Shown piece by piece: positions 11,663-23,367 of a stretch of DNA of 64,000 bases. The notes under the pieces are model-generated. The model was not told the origin of the DNA. It made no database searches and saw only the letters and a list, made by a program, of their open reading frames with translations. The stretch lies in assembly GCA_023105745.1 (NCBI GenBank), contig JALGQZ010000003.1:74188696-74252695 (forward strand). The letters are read 5' to 3'. A program made the translations under genes and the position numbers. The first letter of the stretch is position 1; every line of letters starts with the position of its first letter. This DNA is from Austropuccinia psidii (Eukaryota; Basidiomycota; Pucciniomycetes; Pucciniales; Sphaerophragmiaceae).

Positions 11663-13007
11663 ATGCCATTCACGAAAAAAGGAAAAGAGCGTAAAAGGGA
11701 ACTCGCGAGAAAGCGTCGGGCTGAGGAAGGAAAGTGTGAGTTACTCGCTTAATCTCAGTGTATATATATAGATATATATATATGCTTCCACATTTATGTG
11801 GAACCCTCATTGGGCCCCACTGAAGAACATGGGCTTTAGTCGGTTCAGATTGTGCCAATGTCATGTGGGCTCCAACAGGGAAGTCAAAGGATGTGTGCCG
11901 AAGAAAGCTCCTTGGCAGTATCTGATATCTTGTGTGCTTCAACACATAGTGATCCCGCAACCACTCGGGAATAGTAGCAGATCCCAAAAGACAAATGAGC
12001 GCAAAACGACCCGAATGAATAGGTTTTTTTCCTCCTGTCGCCCAACAGCACAAATATCAATGCCAGTATCAGCAAATATCACCCCAAGTGAAATTCGGAG
12101 GGTGGTGGATGTCAATCAGATCAAACGCATTCACTTTGGCCGTGTGGCAATTTTCTCTTCAACCGGATTACTCATTGCCCTTGTTGAATTCCGACCATTC
12201 ACAACAATGAGTGAAGTCGAGGTCAATCAATGGGATGAATTATCACAATTCTTATTTCGCGAAAAGAGGTTCACTGACCCTATTGCAACAAATGGAGCAT
12301 TACTGGAGGGATTTATGTTCGCGATTGGGTGGCGCAAATGCACCACGAAGAATGAACAATTTGGTCTGTATGGTAGTGCTGGCAAAATTGAAAATGCAAA
12401 AGATGAATGGCGGGACCGAGGTGCCAATCTTAGCTCGGTGGGTCGCATTCTAGGTCAATCCTTACGATATGTTGGGGATAATTTATTTCAGAAGATTCAA
12501 AATTGCTACAACTCATTGGGGGTTCCGTCTTTTGATCAAGTCAACTATGAAGGCGATATTCCGGCAAATCAGGGTGCATTCGAGTTCACTTCTGCACTCA
12601 CTTTCACCATGAATGGATTCAAAAACGCACCTCATGTTGATAAGGATGCATCGCTGTATGCTTCGGGATGGTGGTTTCAAGCTGATAAGCGGACCGGCCA
12701 AATTCAAAGAGATGCGTCAAAGTGGTGTACAGGGGGAAAATTGATTTTCCCAAATGAGCATTTTTGGATTGATCTATCCGCATGTCATGGGCTCATTCTG
12801 GTAGTGTGGGCCAGTAGTACATTTGTTCATTATACTGATCCAGCACAGGACAATGAAAGCACGACACTAGTGGGTATGTCCGCACAATGCTCAAGCAGGT
12901 TAGCAAAAACAATGCGGCAAAAAAGCAATGGCTATTATGAGATTGGCGAGAGAGCGGGCTATCAAATCAGGGATGGTAATACAATCTCATGCCGATTCAA
13001 AGAATGA
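11663..13007 (+). CDS. TET/JBP-type 2-oxoglutarate Fe(II) dioxygenase
   Basis: Predicted to oxidise 5-methylcytosine (or methyl groups on thymine) in DNA using Fe(II), oxygen and 2-oxoglutarate, in the nucleus. The best model has a short basic first exon (11663-11735, MPFTKKGKERKREL..., rich in K and R) and a second exon (12049-13007), total about 343 residues; the 313-bp intron is the least certain part. The iron-binding HxD is visible as APHVDKD (H about 220, D about 222) and a distal histidine as STFVHYT (about 285). The order and the GWWFQADKRTGQIQRDASK region agree with the fungal Tet-like oxygenase family as I know it. No stops or frameshifts; all catalytic residues I can check are present. 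A diverged copy of its tail lies at 3466. TET/JBP genes of basidiomycetes are known to travel with transposons, mainly the KDZ class; here it is inside a CACTA-type element. Confidence 0.88.
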
Positions 13008-14164
13008 GGAGATTTGCAAGTGGGTTGGGTAAGTAATGGTGAGGTAAGGCAGAGGACAATATACACCAGGATTGGATGGATTCGAGTGCGGGAGATGGGG
13101 TGTCTCACATGAAAAAGGGGTGAAGTGGATTATGTACGGTGGCATGCCATCGTACATCTGTCCTGGTTTGTTGCTATTGTCCAGGATGCCAATGCTTCAC
13201 ACGCGAATCCTCATGCTTGTGCAGGTTCTGACAATGCTGAAAGTTCCTTACACCTATGCGGGGGGCCATCGCTACACACGCCAATCCTTATGCCTGTGCA
13301 GGCTCCCGAAAGTTTACACGCCAATCCTTACGCCTTTACAGGCTTTCGACGATTCACACGCCAATTCTTACGCTTGTGAAGCTTCCCCACAATGCTGAAA
13401 TTTTCTTTAGCCTGTGCAGGATCCCAAGAATTCACACGCCAATTCTTACGCCTGTGCAGGCTCCCAACAATTCACACGCTAATCCTTATGCTTGGGGAGG
13501 GTCCCAAAAGTGCTAAAATTCCTTACGCTAGTACAGGCTTCCGACGATTCACACGCCAATCCTTACGCATGGGAGGGTTGCCAACAATGCTGACAAATTC
13601 TTACGCCTGTGCAGGCTCCCAACAATTCACACGCCAATCCTTATGCCTGTGCAGGCTCCCAACAATTCACACGCCAATCCTTACGCCTGTGCAGCCTCCC
13701 GACAAGTCACACGCCAATCCTTACGCTTGTGAAGGTTCTAGCCAATTTAAACAATTCAATACATGAGTAAGACTAATAGCGTGTGACCATAGGAAAGGCC
13801 ATGTTTCACGAATCTGGACTCAATTGCTCACATACGGGAACCTCCCGCTTTTTTACAGTTAAGAATGGGTATGGCTCTAAACCATGGGAGAAGAAAATAT
13901 AGGAGAGGATAACGGCAACTATTGGCGCATTTTGAGAAAAAGAGGTTCACGAAAACAAATACTCACTCAAACTCTTGGTGGGGCACTTACAAAAATAATT
14001 CTCACGCAATCAGGGTTTTTCTCTAAGGAGGAAATAAGTAATTTTTACGTGAACAAAGAATGTAATAGAATTTGAACATAACAATAATTTAAGACAAATA
14101 TTTTATTCAAAAGAAAGTATTACATAAAATAAAAAGAGGAAATAATGACATTTTTTTTAAATTT
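13008..14164. repeat. Palindrome plus 40-bp minisatellite between convergent genes
   Basis: After the TET stop comes palindrome 3 (13133-13156) and then an array from about 13190 to 13750. Its clearest unit is 40 bp (CACACGCCAATCCTTACGCC + TGTGCAGGCTCCCAACAATT), cleanest at 13560-13720. The core CACACGCCAAT recurs near the right end of the element (27735-27905). From 13750 to 14164 I see no gene, only AT-rich sequence before the 3' end of the minus-strand zinc-cluster gene. Confidence 0.8.
13133..13156. promoter_or_regulatory. Palindrome 3, downstream of TET
   Basis: 24 bp: left half TGTACGGTGGCA, right half TGCCATCGTACA, one mismatched pair. It starts 126 bp after the TET stop codon. The relic copy has the same site at 3780. 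Confidence 0.6.
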
Positions 14165-15528
14165 TTATTTTTCGAGGAATTTGGAGACCATCCCGGTTAT
14201 GTCCTCCTTTGGATAAGCCTCCAGTGCCTGGGCAAGGAGGGAGTTTAGTTCCTCCCGGAATTCCCGGTGCATCTCATTTCGATGAGTTGCATCCACGAAA
14301 GGAATCATGTGGAGCAAGCGACGATGCTCCAACAAGATTCGGTTGATCGAATCGTGGACGATGGCTCGAGGAATCATTAGGGTCGGTCGCAGGTTGGTGA
14401 ATTCCTGGCGAGCGTCATCGTGAGAATGAGACGAGCTTGGCACCGGGGGGGAGGAGGCGTTGGGGTTCTCGGGGGCACTGGAAGGGATCTCTGGGGAGGG
14501 AACCGGTGTTGGAGTGGAAGGGGAAGATGGTGGAGTCGGTGAAGAAGAAGGGGGAGGGGGATGGGGTGATCCCACGGGCGTATCGTCGATGATGATGATC
14601 GAGCGAGGAGTGGCGGGACGATCTGGAGACGGTCGAAGAAAAAATGAGGAAAGGTGAATATGGATCGAAGAGAAAGAAGGGGTGACTTACCATAAGGTTC
14701 CTCCGTGGATTGCGTAGGAGCCACCTCAGGTTCTGGCTCACGAGTCGTATCGTCCTCAGGTGGTTGGGACGATGGACTCGGGCCAGGAATAGGTGGCTCT
14801 TCGGTTCGGGAGGGTTCTAAAAAAGGAGTAAGAGTCAGTTCACTCGACTCGAAAGTGAAAGTGAAAATGAAATGAAACTTTGGCTGCTTACCGCGGAATA
14901 ATTCCTCAGACCATCGGGTGCCACTCGGGCCTGGAGTGGGTTGCCGGGGGGTTTGCTCGCGAGGCAAACTGGGAACGGGAGAGTCGTGTCGGGGGGGATT
15001 CGGGGGGTTTGGTTCTATGAGTAATGGAAAAAAGTCAGTATTATTGCGTGAAGAGAAATGAGATAAAGAGGAGAAATAAAACTTACTTTGGCGTTTGAAT
15101 CCCATCGGTGACAAGACATGGTGACGATCAGCCCAAGCTCGAATGTCCTCTCGCCATCGCCATCCTTCATCGGCCGGATAATCACTTCGCTCCGGTCGAG
15201 GAGTGAAGTGACCATCGGATGGTGGCCTAGGAGGGGGAGTGGACAAATCGATACTGGAGGGGACAGGGCTAATCGTCCGGAATCGTTCCCGTTGGCCTGT
15301 TTGGGGGCCCGGCGTCCATTCACGCTCGGAAATGGTTTCATCATCGTCGACCACAAAGGAGTCCTCGCGAGGGCGTCTTGGGCGAGAACTCGTCTGGCCT
15401 CGTGGTCGGAAGGGGCGGACAACGAACGAACATTTCTTGTGTGCTTGTCGGCAAGCATCACAAGCGTCGTTCGTCGTCGAGGAGCGAATGCAGGGGATAC
15501 CCCGCTTGGTGCATAACGTGCACGACAT
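14165..15528 (-). CDS. Putative Zn2Cys6-like DNA-binding protein
   Basis: Four exons on the minus strand, 15528-15087, 15014-14892, 14816-14691 and 14622-14165, all with GTAAG donors and phase 1 junctions; product 382 residues. The N terminus has six cysteines at 3, 6, 13, 23, 26 and 33 (CX2CX6CX9CX2CX6C), the spacing of a fungal Gal4-type binuclear zinc cluster. The second half, CDACRQAHKKC, resembles the basic recognition half. A basic stretch RPFRPRGQTSSRPRRPR follows, then proline- and serine-rich linkers, then a conserved C-terminal domain of about 110 residues with acidic helices (about 270-382). It is probably a nuclear DNA-binding protein that recognises sites in the transposon or host; the CGG-containing palindromes are the obvious candidates, but this is inference. 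Other cysteine-rich folds are possible. A decayed copy lies at 4990-6305. Confidence 0.75.
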
Positions 15529-16137
15529 CTAAAAACAAAACAAAACAGGTTAGTAACTGAATAGAAAGTAAGCAATCAAGAAAGAAAAGGAAGACATACG
15601 ATGATTTATATAAATTTAAAACGGAATCAATATAAAAACGCTCTAGTCGGAAGTTTTTAAAAGTCTGGAAGGAAGTCGTGAAGAAAGAAAAATATTAATA
15701 TCGGTACATAATGTTGACGAAAGTTTAATTGGAGAAAACGTACAAAGTAGATAGAAGTGGGGTTCTGAAAGTATTAGCAGGAAAAACAAAAAGCGAGCAG
15801 GAAAGGGGGTGGGGTTAGTCGAGTGCGAAAGAAAAGACTGGAAAGGCAGGAAGACGAGGGGGAATACGCACAAGAAGGACAAACGCGGGTGAGGTTGAGC
15901 GAAGTGGAGCGGGTGAGAAAGAAAGTGAAGTGCGTGTCGTGTGAAGATGGTCTTTTATACCAAGGTGAAGCTGAGACAATCTCAGCAGTTGCAGCACCCG
16001 CAAAAGTCTCAGCTTCAAGGCGTGTGGGCAAAATTGAAGCTGAGTCTCAGCGAATGCTGCAACTGAGAAGTGAAATGCTCGCGTGAGGCAGAAGAACAAT
16101 GGGGGTCTGGCTGAGTATTTCAATTTATTGAATTGTC

Positions 16138-16843
16138 AAGCTGAGTATTGCAATTTATTGAATTGTCATGCTGAGTCAAATCCCCTTTGTTTCCTTAAAT
16201 TGCCACCCGATCACCCAGGAGGGTGGTCGTGAGGCCCTTATTGATTGTGCATTGTGGGTGCAATGCACAAGTGACCGCGGCAAGATCACCGGCCTTATGG
16301 CCTGGTGATAGTCTTTGAACAAAGGGGGGGCTGTAAGACAAGTGAATACAGCGTGAGCTTGCCTCGACCCATTGCTCAGGTTTGCTTTCGGGTCATAATT
16401 GAAATGCTCAGTGGCTGAACATTTTAATTGCACAGTAATTGAACAATTGATATAACAATATCAAATGCACCGCTGAGTATTGCAATTTATTGAATTGTCA
16501 AGCTGAGTCAAATCCCCTTTGTTTCCTTAAATAGCCACCTGATCACCCAGGAGGGTGGTCGTGAGGCCCATGTTGAATGTGCATTGTGGGTGCAATCCAC
16601 AAGTGACCCATGCAGAAAAGCACCCGGTGCATTTGGTCACAAGTGACCGCGGCGAGATTACCGGCCATATGGCCTGGTAATAGTATGTGAACAAAGGGGG
16701 GGGCTGCAAGACAAGTGAATACAGCGTGAGCTTGCCTCGACCCATTGCTCAGGTTTGCTTTCGGGTCATAATTGAAAAGCTCAGTGGCTGAACATTGGAA
16801 TTGCACAGTGATTGAACTATAGATATAACAATATCAAATGCAC
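16138..16843. repeat. Imperfect direct duplication (about 330 and 370 bp)
   Basis: Both copies run from GCTGAGTATTGCAATTTATT through CGGGTCATAATTGAAA to ATATAACAATATCAAATGCACC. The second copy differs by an insertion around 16595-16640. Function unknown. Confidence 0.8.
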
Positions 16844-18041
16844 CATGCTGAGCCATTGCTCAGTCGTTTTTGTATGCGCGCACTCTGAGCATTTGGCACA
16901 GCATCGGATGACATTTCAGCCAGGTGCAGCATTTCACACGCTTTGGTGAAGTGCTCCAAACTGAGCCTTCCAATGAACTATTGCAAAAATGGTCTGGACC
17001 ATGCCTTTACTGAGCACTTCCACACGGTGCTTTTGAACATGAAATGCTGAGTTTGCGTGTGCAAATCGGGTGAAGCCAATGCTGAGCATGTGGCACATGA
17101 GCTACGTAAATGCAAACGATCGGAAGGTGCATGCACATTTGCTAGATGGATGCAGGCTCAAGTAGTATTACACCTTCCTGATCTGTACAGTACAGTCTAC
17201 ACTGTAGTACGCAGTACACCTTTGTAAATGTACTGCGGGGCAGAGCAAAAAGCTGTTCAACAATGTAACATGCAATAACGTCAAGCCATCGAGTCATATC
17301 TCTCACCTGCATCCCTTTGATGCACCTTGTTGGACAGCTCTGCCTAACTACGGCACAGATGCGCATGTAATCCAAATTAATGTAAGTGGGTCTTAATGGG
17401 ATGACTTAATATTTGGGTCTAACACAAAGAGTTGATTCACTCCGGTGCCATTGTTGGGGCAAACAATGACTGGCCCGCTTGTTCATTGTCAGGCAGCCAC
17501 ACGCTTTCATACGCACCCCCGATGGGTCATACACAGGCAACTTTCACATGCCTGGAAGACATTTTACTGCCAGTCTTCCAGCTGCCTATTTTCTTGGTCG
17601 GGTTGTCAGCTTGACTGCAGACGCTCACCCGCTTGCGCGTGGAAACCTGAGGCCAATCAGTGTGGATTCGCTTCAGCCTCATCCACATTAGAATAACAAT
17701 CCCAGCCTATGATTGCTGAGGCTGGTCATGTTCGCGTGGGTATCTCCCACCGCGGGTCATTTTCTTCACGTTCTCACACGCCCCGCGCAAGTTGTGGCAC
17801 CTGGCTTGCAGCCAAAAAATTCCTCGGGCGTGTGGCCTCTTTCTCCGGAGTTCTGTACGCGCGTGAGGCAAAGAGGCCAATGCCAATCTCGGTGGATTAG
17901 TACTCGCCTCAAACGCCATAGGGGTGAATGTATATGTGGATCACGGCTCACGGCTGGTGCCCCCTTTGATCATCCCAGACTTTCCCCCCTGAAAGCCCAG
18001 TATGCATCAGTCAGCAAAAAACTTCAGGCCAAACCAAAGTC

Positions 18042-18067
18042 ATGTTCGGTGGCATGCCACCGAACAT
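18042..18067. promoter_or_regulatory. Palindrome 4, perfect 26 bp, CGG-N10-CCG
   Basis: Perfectly symmetric: left half ATGTTCGGTGGCA, right half TGCCACCGAACAT. CGG and CCG are 10 bases apart. It lies about 500 bp upstream of the SNF2 gene and is the best example of the palindrome family. Confidence 0.7.
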
Positions 18068-18176
18068 ATCTCACCCGCCCACACACAAACATCCCCACAG
18101 TGAGATTGCCCTTTGAAACTGCCAACATTGCCCAGTAGGTCCCTGTGAACAATTAACCTGGGGAGGATACGCTCAT

Positions 18177-18200
18177 TGTTCGCTGTCACACCAGCGAACA
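18177..18200. promoter_or_regulatory. Palindrome 5, upstream of SNF2 gene
   Basis: Arms TGTTCGCTG and CAGCGAACA with a six-base centre TCACAC. It ends 366 bp before the SNF2 ATG. It is a variant of palindrome 4, sharing the TGTTCG outer arm. Confidence 0.55.
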
Positions 18201-18566
18201 TGACTGCATGCCTCTAATATGCCCTCCACAATAAGCTGCTACAACCCACCCAATTTCGGATGTGCTAATGTCAGCCTTGTTCCACCAAAGGTTTCGTAAC
18301 TCGCTGCAGATCCAGCAGTCAAATGGTGCACCCACATTTTGGCCACCTTGCCTTGATATATGCCCCAAATCGGATATGAAAATTATGAGCCCAAGAGGCC
18401 CACCTCCATCAAGACCATGCACGTAACCACAGGCCATCCCCCTTTTGGCCTGTTGCTGCCACTCATATAAGTTCCCCACCCGCGCTGATTCCTCTTCATT
18501 CCCTTTAGCTAACCCTTCCCGATCATATAATTCCCAACTGTCCCCAAATAATTCAAAATAGCCATC

Positions 18567-21133
18567 ATGTCAACCCCTTCACAACCACTTTGCATTGGGA
18601 TGATTAATATTCGTATTCAAATAAATAGTGATATAACCTTAAAGCCTGAGAATTCCCACTTAGGTTCTTGGATTATCCTATGGCACAATCAACACAACAT
18701 ATTCGTATATCTCCCCAATCACCAGCATGCTATTGGCTCTCTCCCGGGAACCCTTTCCCAAACGTTGATACCATTCCTTGGGGCACCCAAAACGTTCATG
18801 CACTGTGGTCCTGGTGGGGCATGGATTGAAAATTGCCAATCCAATCCTACTCAAATATTATTCGTTGAGGGAGTATTTATGACTGATGCCAATGATCCCT
18901 CCTCATCTCAGAAACCCAATCTAGCATTGATGTTCTTCACATGGTATCCAAACGTTCTATTCATAATGGAAAGCTTTCGAACACAAGATTTCAAGCTTAA
19001 AATGCCCAAAGAATATGACTGTACTACTCATTGTCAATGTCAACTCTTTACTCCGACATTTCCCGCTTCAAACTCGACGCCTGCTTCATATCCTGCTGTT
19101 TCATCATTGATTTCCAAGCAAAAACTGATACAATTACCCAGTGGATCAGACCTCCCCATGATGACCCCGCCCCATGCCATTATTCAAACCCCCCTCCTCC
19201 CTCATCAAAAGACCGGACTAGCTTTTCTCTGGGATCGAGAAATCCCCAATGGCCAATCAGCCCGTAACCTTTGGGCAACCTCACCCCCAGGATCCACTTT
19301 TAATGCCAGGCACATCATTACAAACAAGGTCGTTAGCTCATTTGAATCCCTTTCGACCAATACCCCTCTTGGAGGACTGCTTGCGGATGATATGGGATTA
19401 GGTAAAACCATTCAGGCCATTGCTCTAATTGGTACCTCCAAGGAGCGGATGATTGCAAACCCCCATCGCTCCACCCCCACCATGATCATCTGCCCCCCTC
19501 GCTTAATTACCAACTGGAAATCAGAAATATCCAAGCATGCTCAGGCTGGAGCACTGCATGCCAAAATCTACCATGGTCCCACTCGTCACTCATTATCCCA
19601 AGCCGACATCTTAAAATATGATATCATCATCACTTCTTACAATACTATCACCCAAGAATTTAAGCAAACCAATCCCTCTACATCATTCATTTTTCAAATC
19701 AATTGGCATCGTATAATCTTGGATGAAGCACAGTGAGTGGCTGAGCTTAAATGATTCAAATTACCTTTTATATCCAATAACCCTTGCCCCCTCTTATAGC
19801 TATATTCGCTCTCAATACACTGCCACTCACCGTGCCATTAATAGCCTCCTTTCATCCCATCGAATATGTTTAACGGGCACACCTATTCACAACACCATTT
19901 ATGACCTTTTGGGCATAATATCCTTCATCACTCAACCCCAGAGCGCCGATCAAGATAACTGGTCACCATTCATCCTGAGTAGTCTTTCAAAAGGTTGCAA
20001 TGATATTTTGCATTTGGCATTGCGGCATTTAAGTTTGCGCCGCACCAAAACCACACATCTCGAATCTCTCCCCACTATTAGCCATCATTATGAGCTGCTC
20101 CCACTCAACCCGACCATGCAGCAAGAATATTCCACATTATATGAAGAATTCCTATCATCCAAAAGCAAAGGACCAGGAGAGTTTTTCAGAAATATTAATA
20201 AGCTGCGAATATGTTGTAACCATCACATCATGCTTAACACAATTGCGGAGGCGGAGCTGGAAGACCCCGAGGGCAGGAGCACTCAGGATAACTCCCCAAG
20301 AATCACACGAACTATTGTGGATGTGGAAACATGCATGATGAGTAGTAAAATTGCACACCTTCTACAAAGCTTAATGAAGAACAAACAAACAAGGTGTGGT
20401 CCAACGAAATCGGTGGTTTATACCCAATGGACCCAATTTCTAGATTTGTGCGTTAATTCTAATATGCATCCATTACCAATTGACTCCATCTGACTTTTTT
20501 ATATTGTAGAATTGGTATTGCTCTTGCCCATCACTCTATCCTTTCAGCACGAATTGATGGAACAATTACACCACGAGCGCAGGACAAGGCGCTTGAGAAT
20601 TTCTTCAATAATCCTGAATGTGAAGTACTCATTGCATCCATTGCCGCGGCTGGAACTGGCCTCAATATAACTTGTGCTAATGTAGTCTATTTAATGGTGA
20701 GGGGCCCCCCAAAATTCTCCCCTGATTTTCGGACCCTGACATCCACATTTCCAGGAGCCCAATTGGAACCCAGCCATTGAGGCTCAGGCTGTTGATCGTC
20801 TACATCGTATTGGCCAACAACGACCTGTACAGGTCATCCACTATATCACTCCTCATTCAGTTGAGGTCAACATGCGGAAGGTACCTTTCAAGCTCATCTT
20901 TCACTTGATTGTATTACTATTCTGAAATCATTCCTTATGGGAATGCCATATTCCAATTACCAATAGGTCCAAGAAAAGAAAAAATCATTAACTGCGTGAG
21001 CCTTACTGATATTATATAATTTGTGATTGACAAAGTTGATAACTCCTGTTGACTCTGGCACAGGTCCACAATTATGAACACCATGAGCTGGATCGAACTT
21101 CTTCAATATTTCCTCAATGAAAATGAGCAATAG
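18567..21133 (+). CDS. SNF2-family DEAH ATPase/helicase (Rad5/Rad16/HLTF-like)
   Basis: Six-exon model: 18567-19732, 19800-20447, 20510-20696, 20755-20880, 20967-20995, 21064-21133; 2226 nt, 741 residues, in frame. The helicase motifs appear in order: Q-type LLPHQKTGLAFL, motif I DDMGLGKT (near 277), motif II, motif III LTGTPIHN (about 413), motif IV VVYTQWTQF, motif V AAGTGLN and motif VI DRLHRIGQQRP (678-691). Unspliced sequence reads DEAQ and stops; splicing at 19732/19800 restores DEAH. If the last intron is not used, the protein ends at 20999 instead. The ATPase would move or strip proteins from DNA or remodel nucleosomes in the nucleus. The first 200 residues are unlike anything I recognise, and I see no RING finger. 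In this transposon it may open chromatin for TET or transposase; that is inference. Confidence 0.85.
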
Positions 21134-21305
21134 AGTATTATTGCAAGGGAGACGGTGATACATTTCAATTCATATTGTCTATATTCTAACATATTTAGCA
21201 AGTTGTTGCATCCTTAAGAGATAATAATCAGATTTTATTACACCTGCACAAATAATTCACAAAATTTTAATTTGTCACAGTGCTATACCGTGACCAATTA
21301 CTAAG

Positions 21306-23367
21306 TTATTGCAGAGCATCACCATTAGGCCTAATAACTGGAATGTCAAGTATCTTGAGGGCGCTAGTCTGCATCTTACTACAGCCTTTGAGCCAATCTT
21401 GATCAAATACCTGAAATGATAGGCCTTCCGGAATATCACCATCATCTGTCGATCGTAATTCTGGCAATCTATCAATAGTTTTTTTACCCTTTTTTTCAAT
21501 CCGATTACAAAACTCTATGTCTCTATCCATTTTCAATACCAAATCATTAAATAACTGGGAGCGCCAGCGTAATCCCACTTTGCGGTAAACTTGACGGCCA
21601 TTTTCCAGTACCTCCTCAGTATCTGAGCATACTCGAGGGTCATTGAATTGTGATGCTAGGATGGGAAATTTAGCCGTATCACACCATTCACGACGGCGCT
21701 CACAGGTCTGCACATAATCAAGTAGATCATCATCAGACTTGGTCCACAATGAAGAAGAGATACAGTAACTAACTCTTTGACGAATCTTTGCGAGCTTTTG
21801 ATTCTCCTTCTTTTTTACCAAATACTCCGCATCCTTTTGAATAGACTTCCATTCTCTTTTCAAATAAGTGAAATATCGCTCCATTAAAGCCGCCACGACC
21901 CCATAGTTGTTATGATCCTTGTTCCAACAGTAGTGATGATACTCAGTGCTGACAAGTGCGAGACGGAATGTACGGTAAAACACCATAGACATCAGCTCGT
22001 TGAACGGATGTTGCCATGAGCTCTCCCAGTCCCAAGTGAATCGCTTTAGTCCTAGCTTGTGCAGCTCATTTTCGCAGTAGCTTTGGAAACCCTGAGACTG
22101 AACTTGTGTTGATGGCTCATTGAACACATCCTCGGGGACATATCCGAGATGACCAGCCACTTGAATTGCAATTTCACGCTCTTCTGTGCTGGGTGGTGCT
22201 GGTAGTGAGGAAAAATCCTTATCCCTAACTTTGAGTAGGAACAGGCAATGTGCGTGTACTGCTGATCTCATTCCATGGACATTCTCTGGAAGTTCTGCCT
22301 TCAGCCATTTTTGTTGCTCCTTCTGGCTTGCACGTTTCGCCACATTGTGAGCTTTGCGGGCCTGGTTCCTTTGCTGTCTGACCTCGGATTGTTCAAGCAT
22401 ACTCTGGGCGAGGCCCAGCTGAGGATGGGTGAACTCACTATTTGATTGAGTGCCTTGCTCATGCGCTGTGAAATTGTCCCTCCTTGGTTCATCATTTCTT
22501 TCACTTTGAGTCGGAGACATGTTCTCATCCTCATCATCCACCATTGTTGCTCTTGATGTACTGGCATGACCCGTTCTTGGTTTGGAGGCATATGGATGAT
22601 GACGTCCAGTGACTTTCTCTTTATGGACCAGAGGTGAAGACGCATAAAGTTCATCCCCTGCTATGCAAATCATCAGTTAACACATCAAAACATTAATGAA
22701 GACTGGTCATCCTCACGATCTTCAATTGGCTCCTGAGATCGGACTGACTTGCCTTTAGGTGCCATATCTAACCCATGAAACAAACATATCAAATTGTGAA
22801 TAAGTTTCTACTCCAAAATTCAAATGACTTACTTTGATGAAGCGTCAATACTGGATTTCCCTCCGACAGACCGCTCCAAGATACATTTTCCAAAGGTCTT
22901 TTTCGTCGTCCCCCATCCACGTGCCTTTCATGAACCACATGAACCTGCGATCCTGATGGAATATTGAGGGTTGGCTGTTTACTTTGGCCAAAGGGATCCT
23001 GGGATGCGACTGGATTCCGACCGGGATTAAGGAGGAACTCACGTGGAAATTTTGATTGGGGATTAGCGTGTGAGGAGATTTGAGGTGTGCCTTCTGGCCC
23101 CTGAGACACATGAATTTGTGTATTAGTGGGATTCGGGGGAATTGGAGTGACGGAAATATTTGGGATCGACCAAGTGCTTGAAGTTGGAGCCTTTGGATTG
23201 CCCACATCAATGTTAAGACCTGATACATTCATTGAGGATGCGATAGGGGTTGTGAGAGGAATGTTGGGACTCAATGGTGACTGTGTTTGAACATATTCTA
23301 TGCTAGATTCACTATTTGAGTCATGAACAGAACCTGAACGGGATTTATGTGACTTGAAAGATGACAT
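21306..23367 (-). CDS. Transposon-encoded protein of unknown function, rust-type family
   Basis: Three exons on the minus strand, 23367-22833, 22767-22717 and 22660-21306, give 646 residues with no stops. The last junction has two adjacent acceptors (CAGCAG-type), so one residue may vary. The first 180 residues are serine/proline-rich and include GGRRKRPLE, a possible nuclear signal. A glutamine- and arginine-rich, probably coiled-coil segment follows (EQSEVRQQRNQARKA). The C-terminal 400 residues form a conserved-looking domain with FQSYCENELHKLGLKRFTWD and a run of W and Y residues. I remember similar proteins in other rust genomes but know no function. It sits tail-to-tail with the SNF2 gene (170 bp gap) and head-to-head with the transposase. 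By position it could play the role of the second (DNA-binding) protein of CACTA elements. Confidence 0.7.

Larger units (their letters stand above)
15529..18566. other. 3 kb non-coding block of the CACTA element with internal duplications
   Basis: No convincing gene. 15529-16086 is the upstream region of the zinc-cluster gene and holds several copies of GAAGCTGAGAC and its complement. 16140-17100 is scattered with GCTGAG/CTCAGC. Two direct copies, about 16138-16465 and 16472-16843, share GCTGAGTATTGCAATTTATT and CACCCAGGAGGGTGGTCGTG; the second has about 40 extra bases. A second, weaker pair lies at about 17490-17690 and 17730-17905 (shared GAGGCCAAT...TGGATT). The block ends with palindromes 4 and 5 and the SNF2 promoter. 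Confidence 0.65.

Noticed and set aside
13072..13766. Overlapping open frames after TET
   Set aside because: They are translations of the 40-bp minisatellite.
15823..16086. 87-codon frame upstream of the zinc-cluster gene
   Set aside because: Lies in promoter-like DNA with GCTGAG motifs and has no relative in the relic copy.
17432..18138. Several 60-140 codon frames
   Set aside because: No consistent frame between the two related sub-blocks and no recognisable domain.
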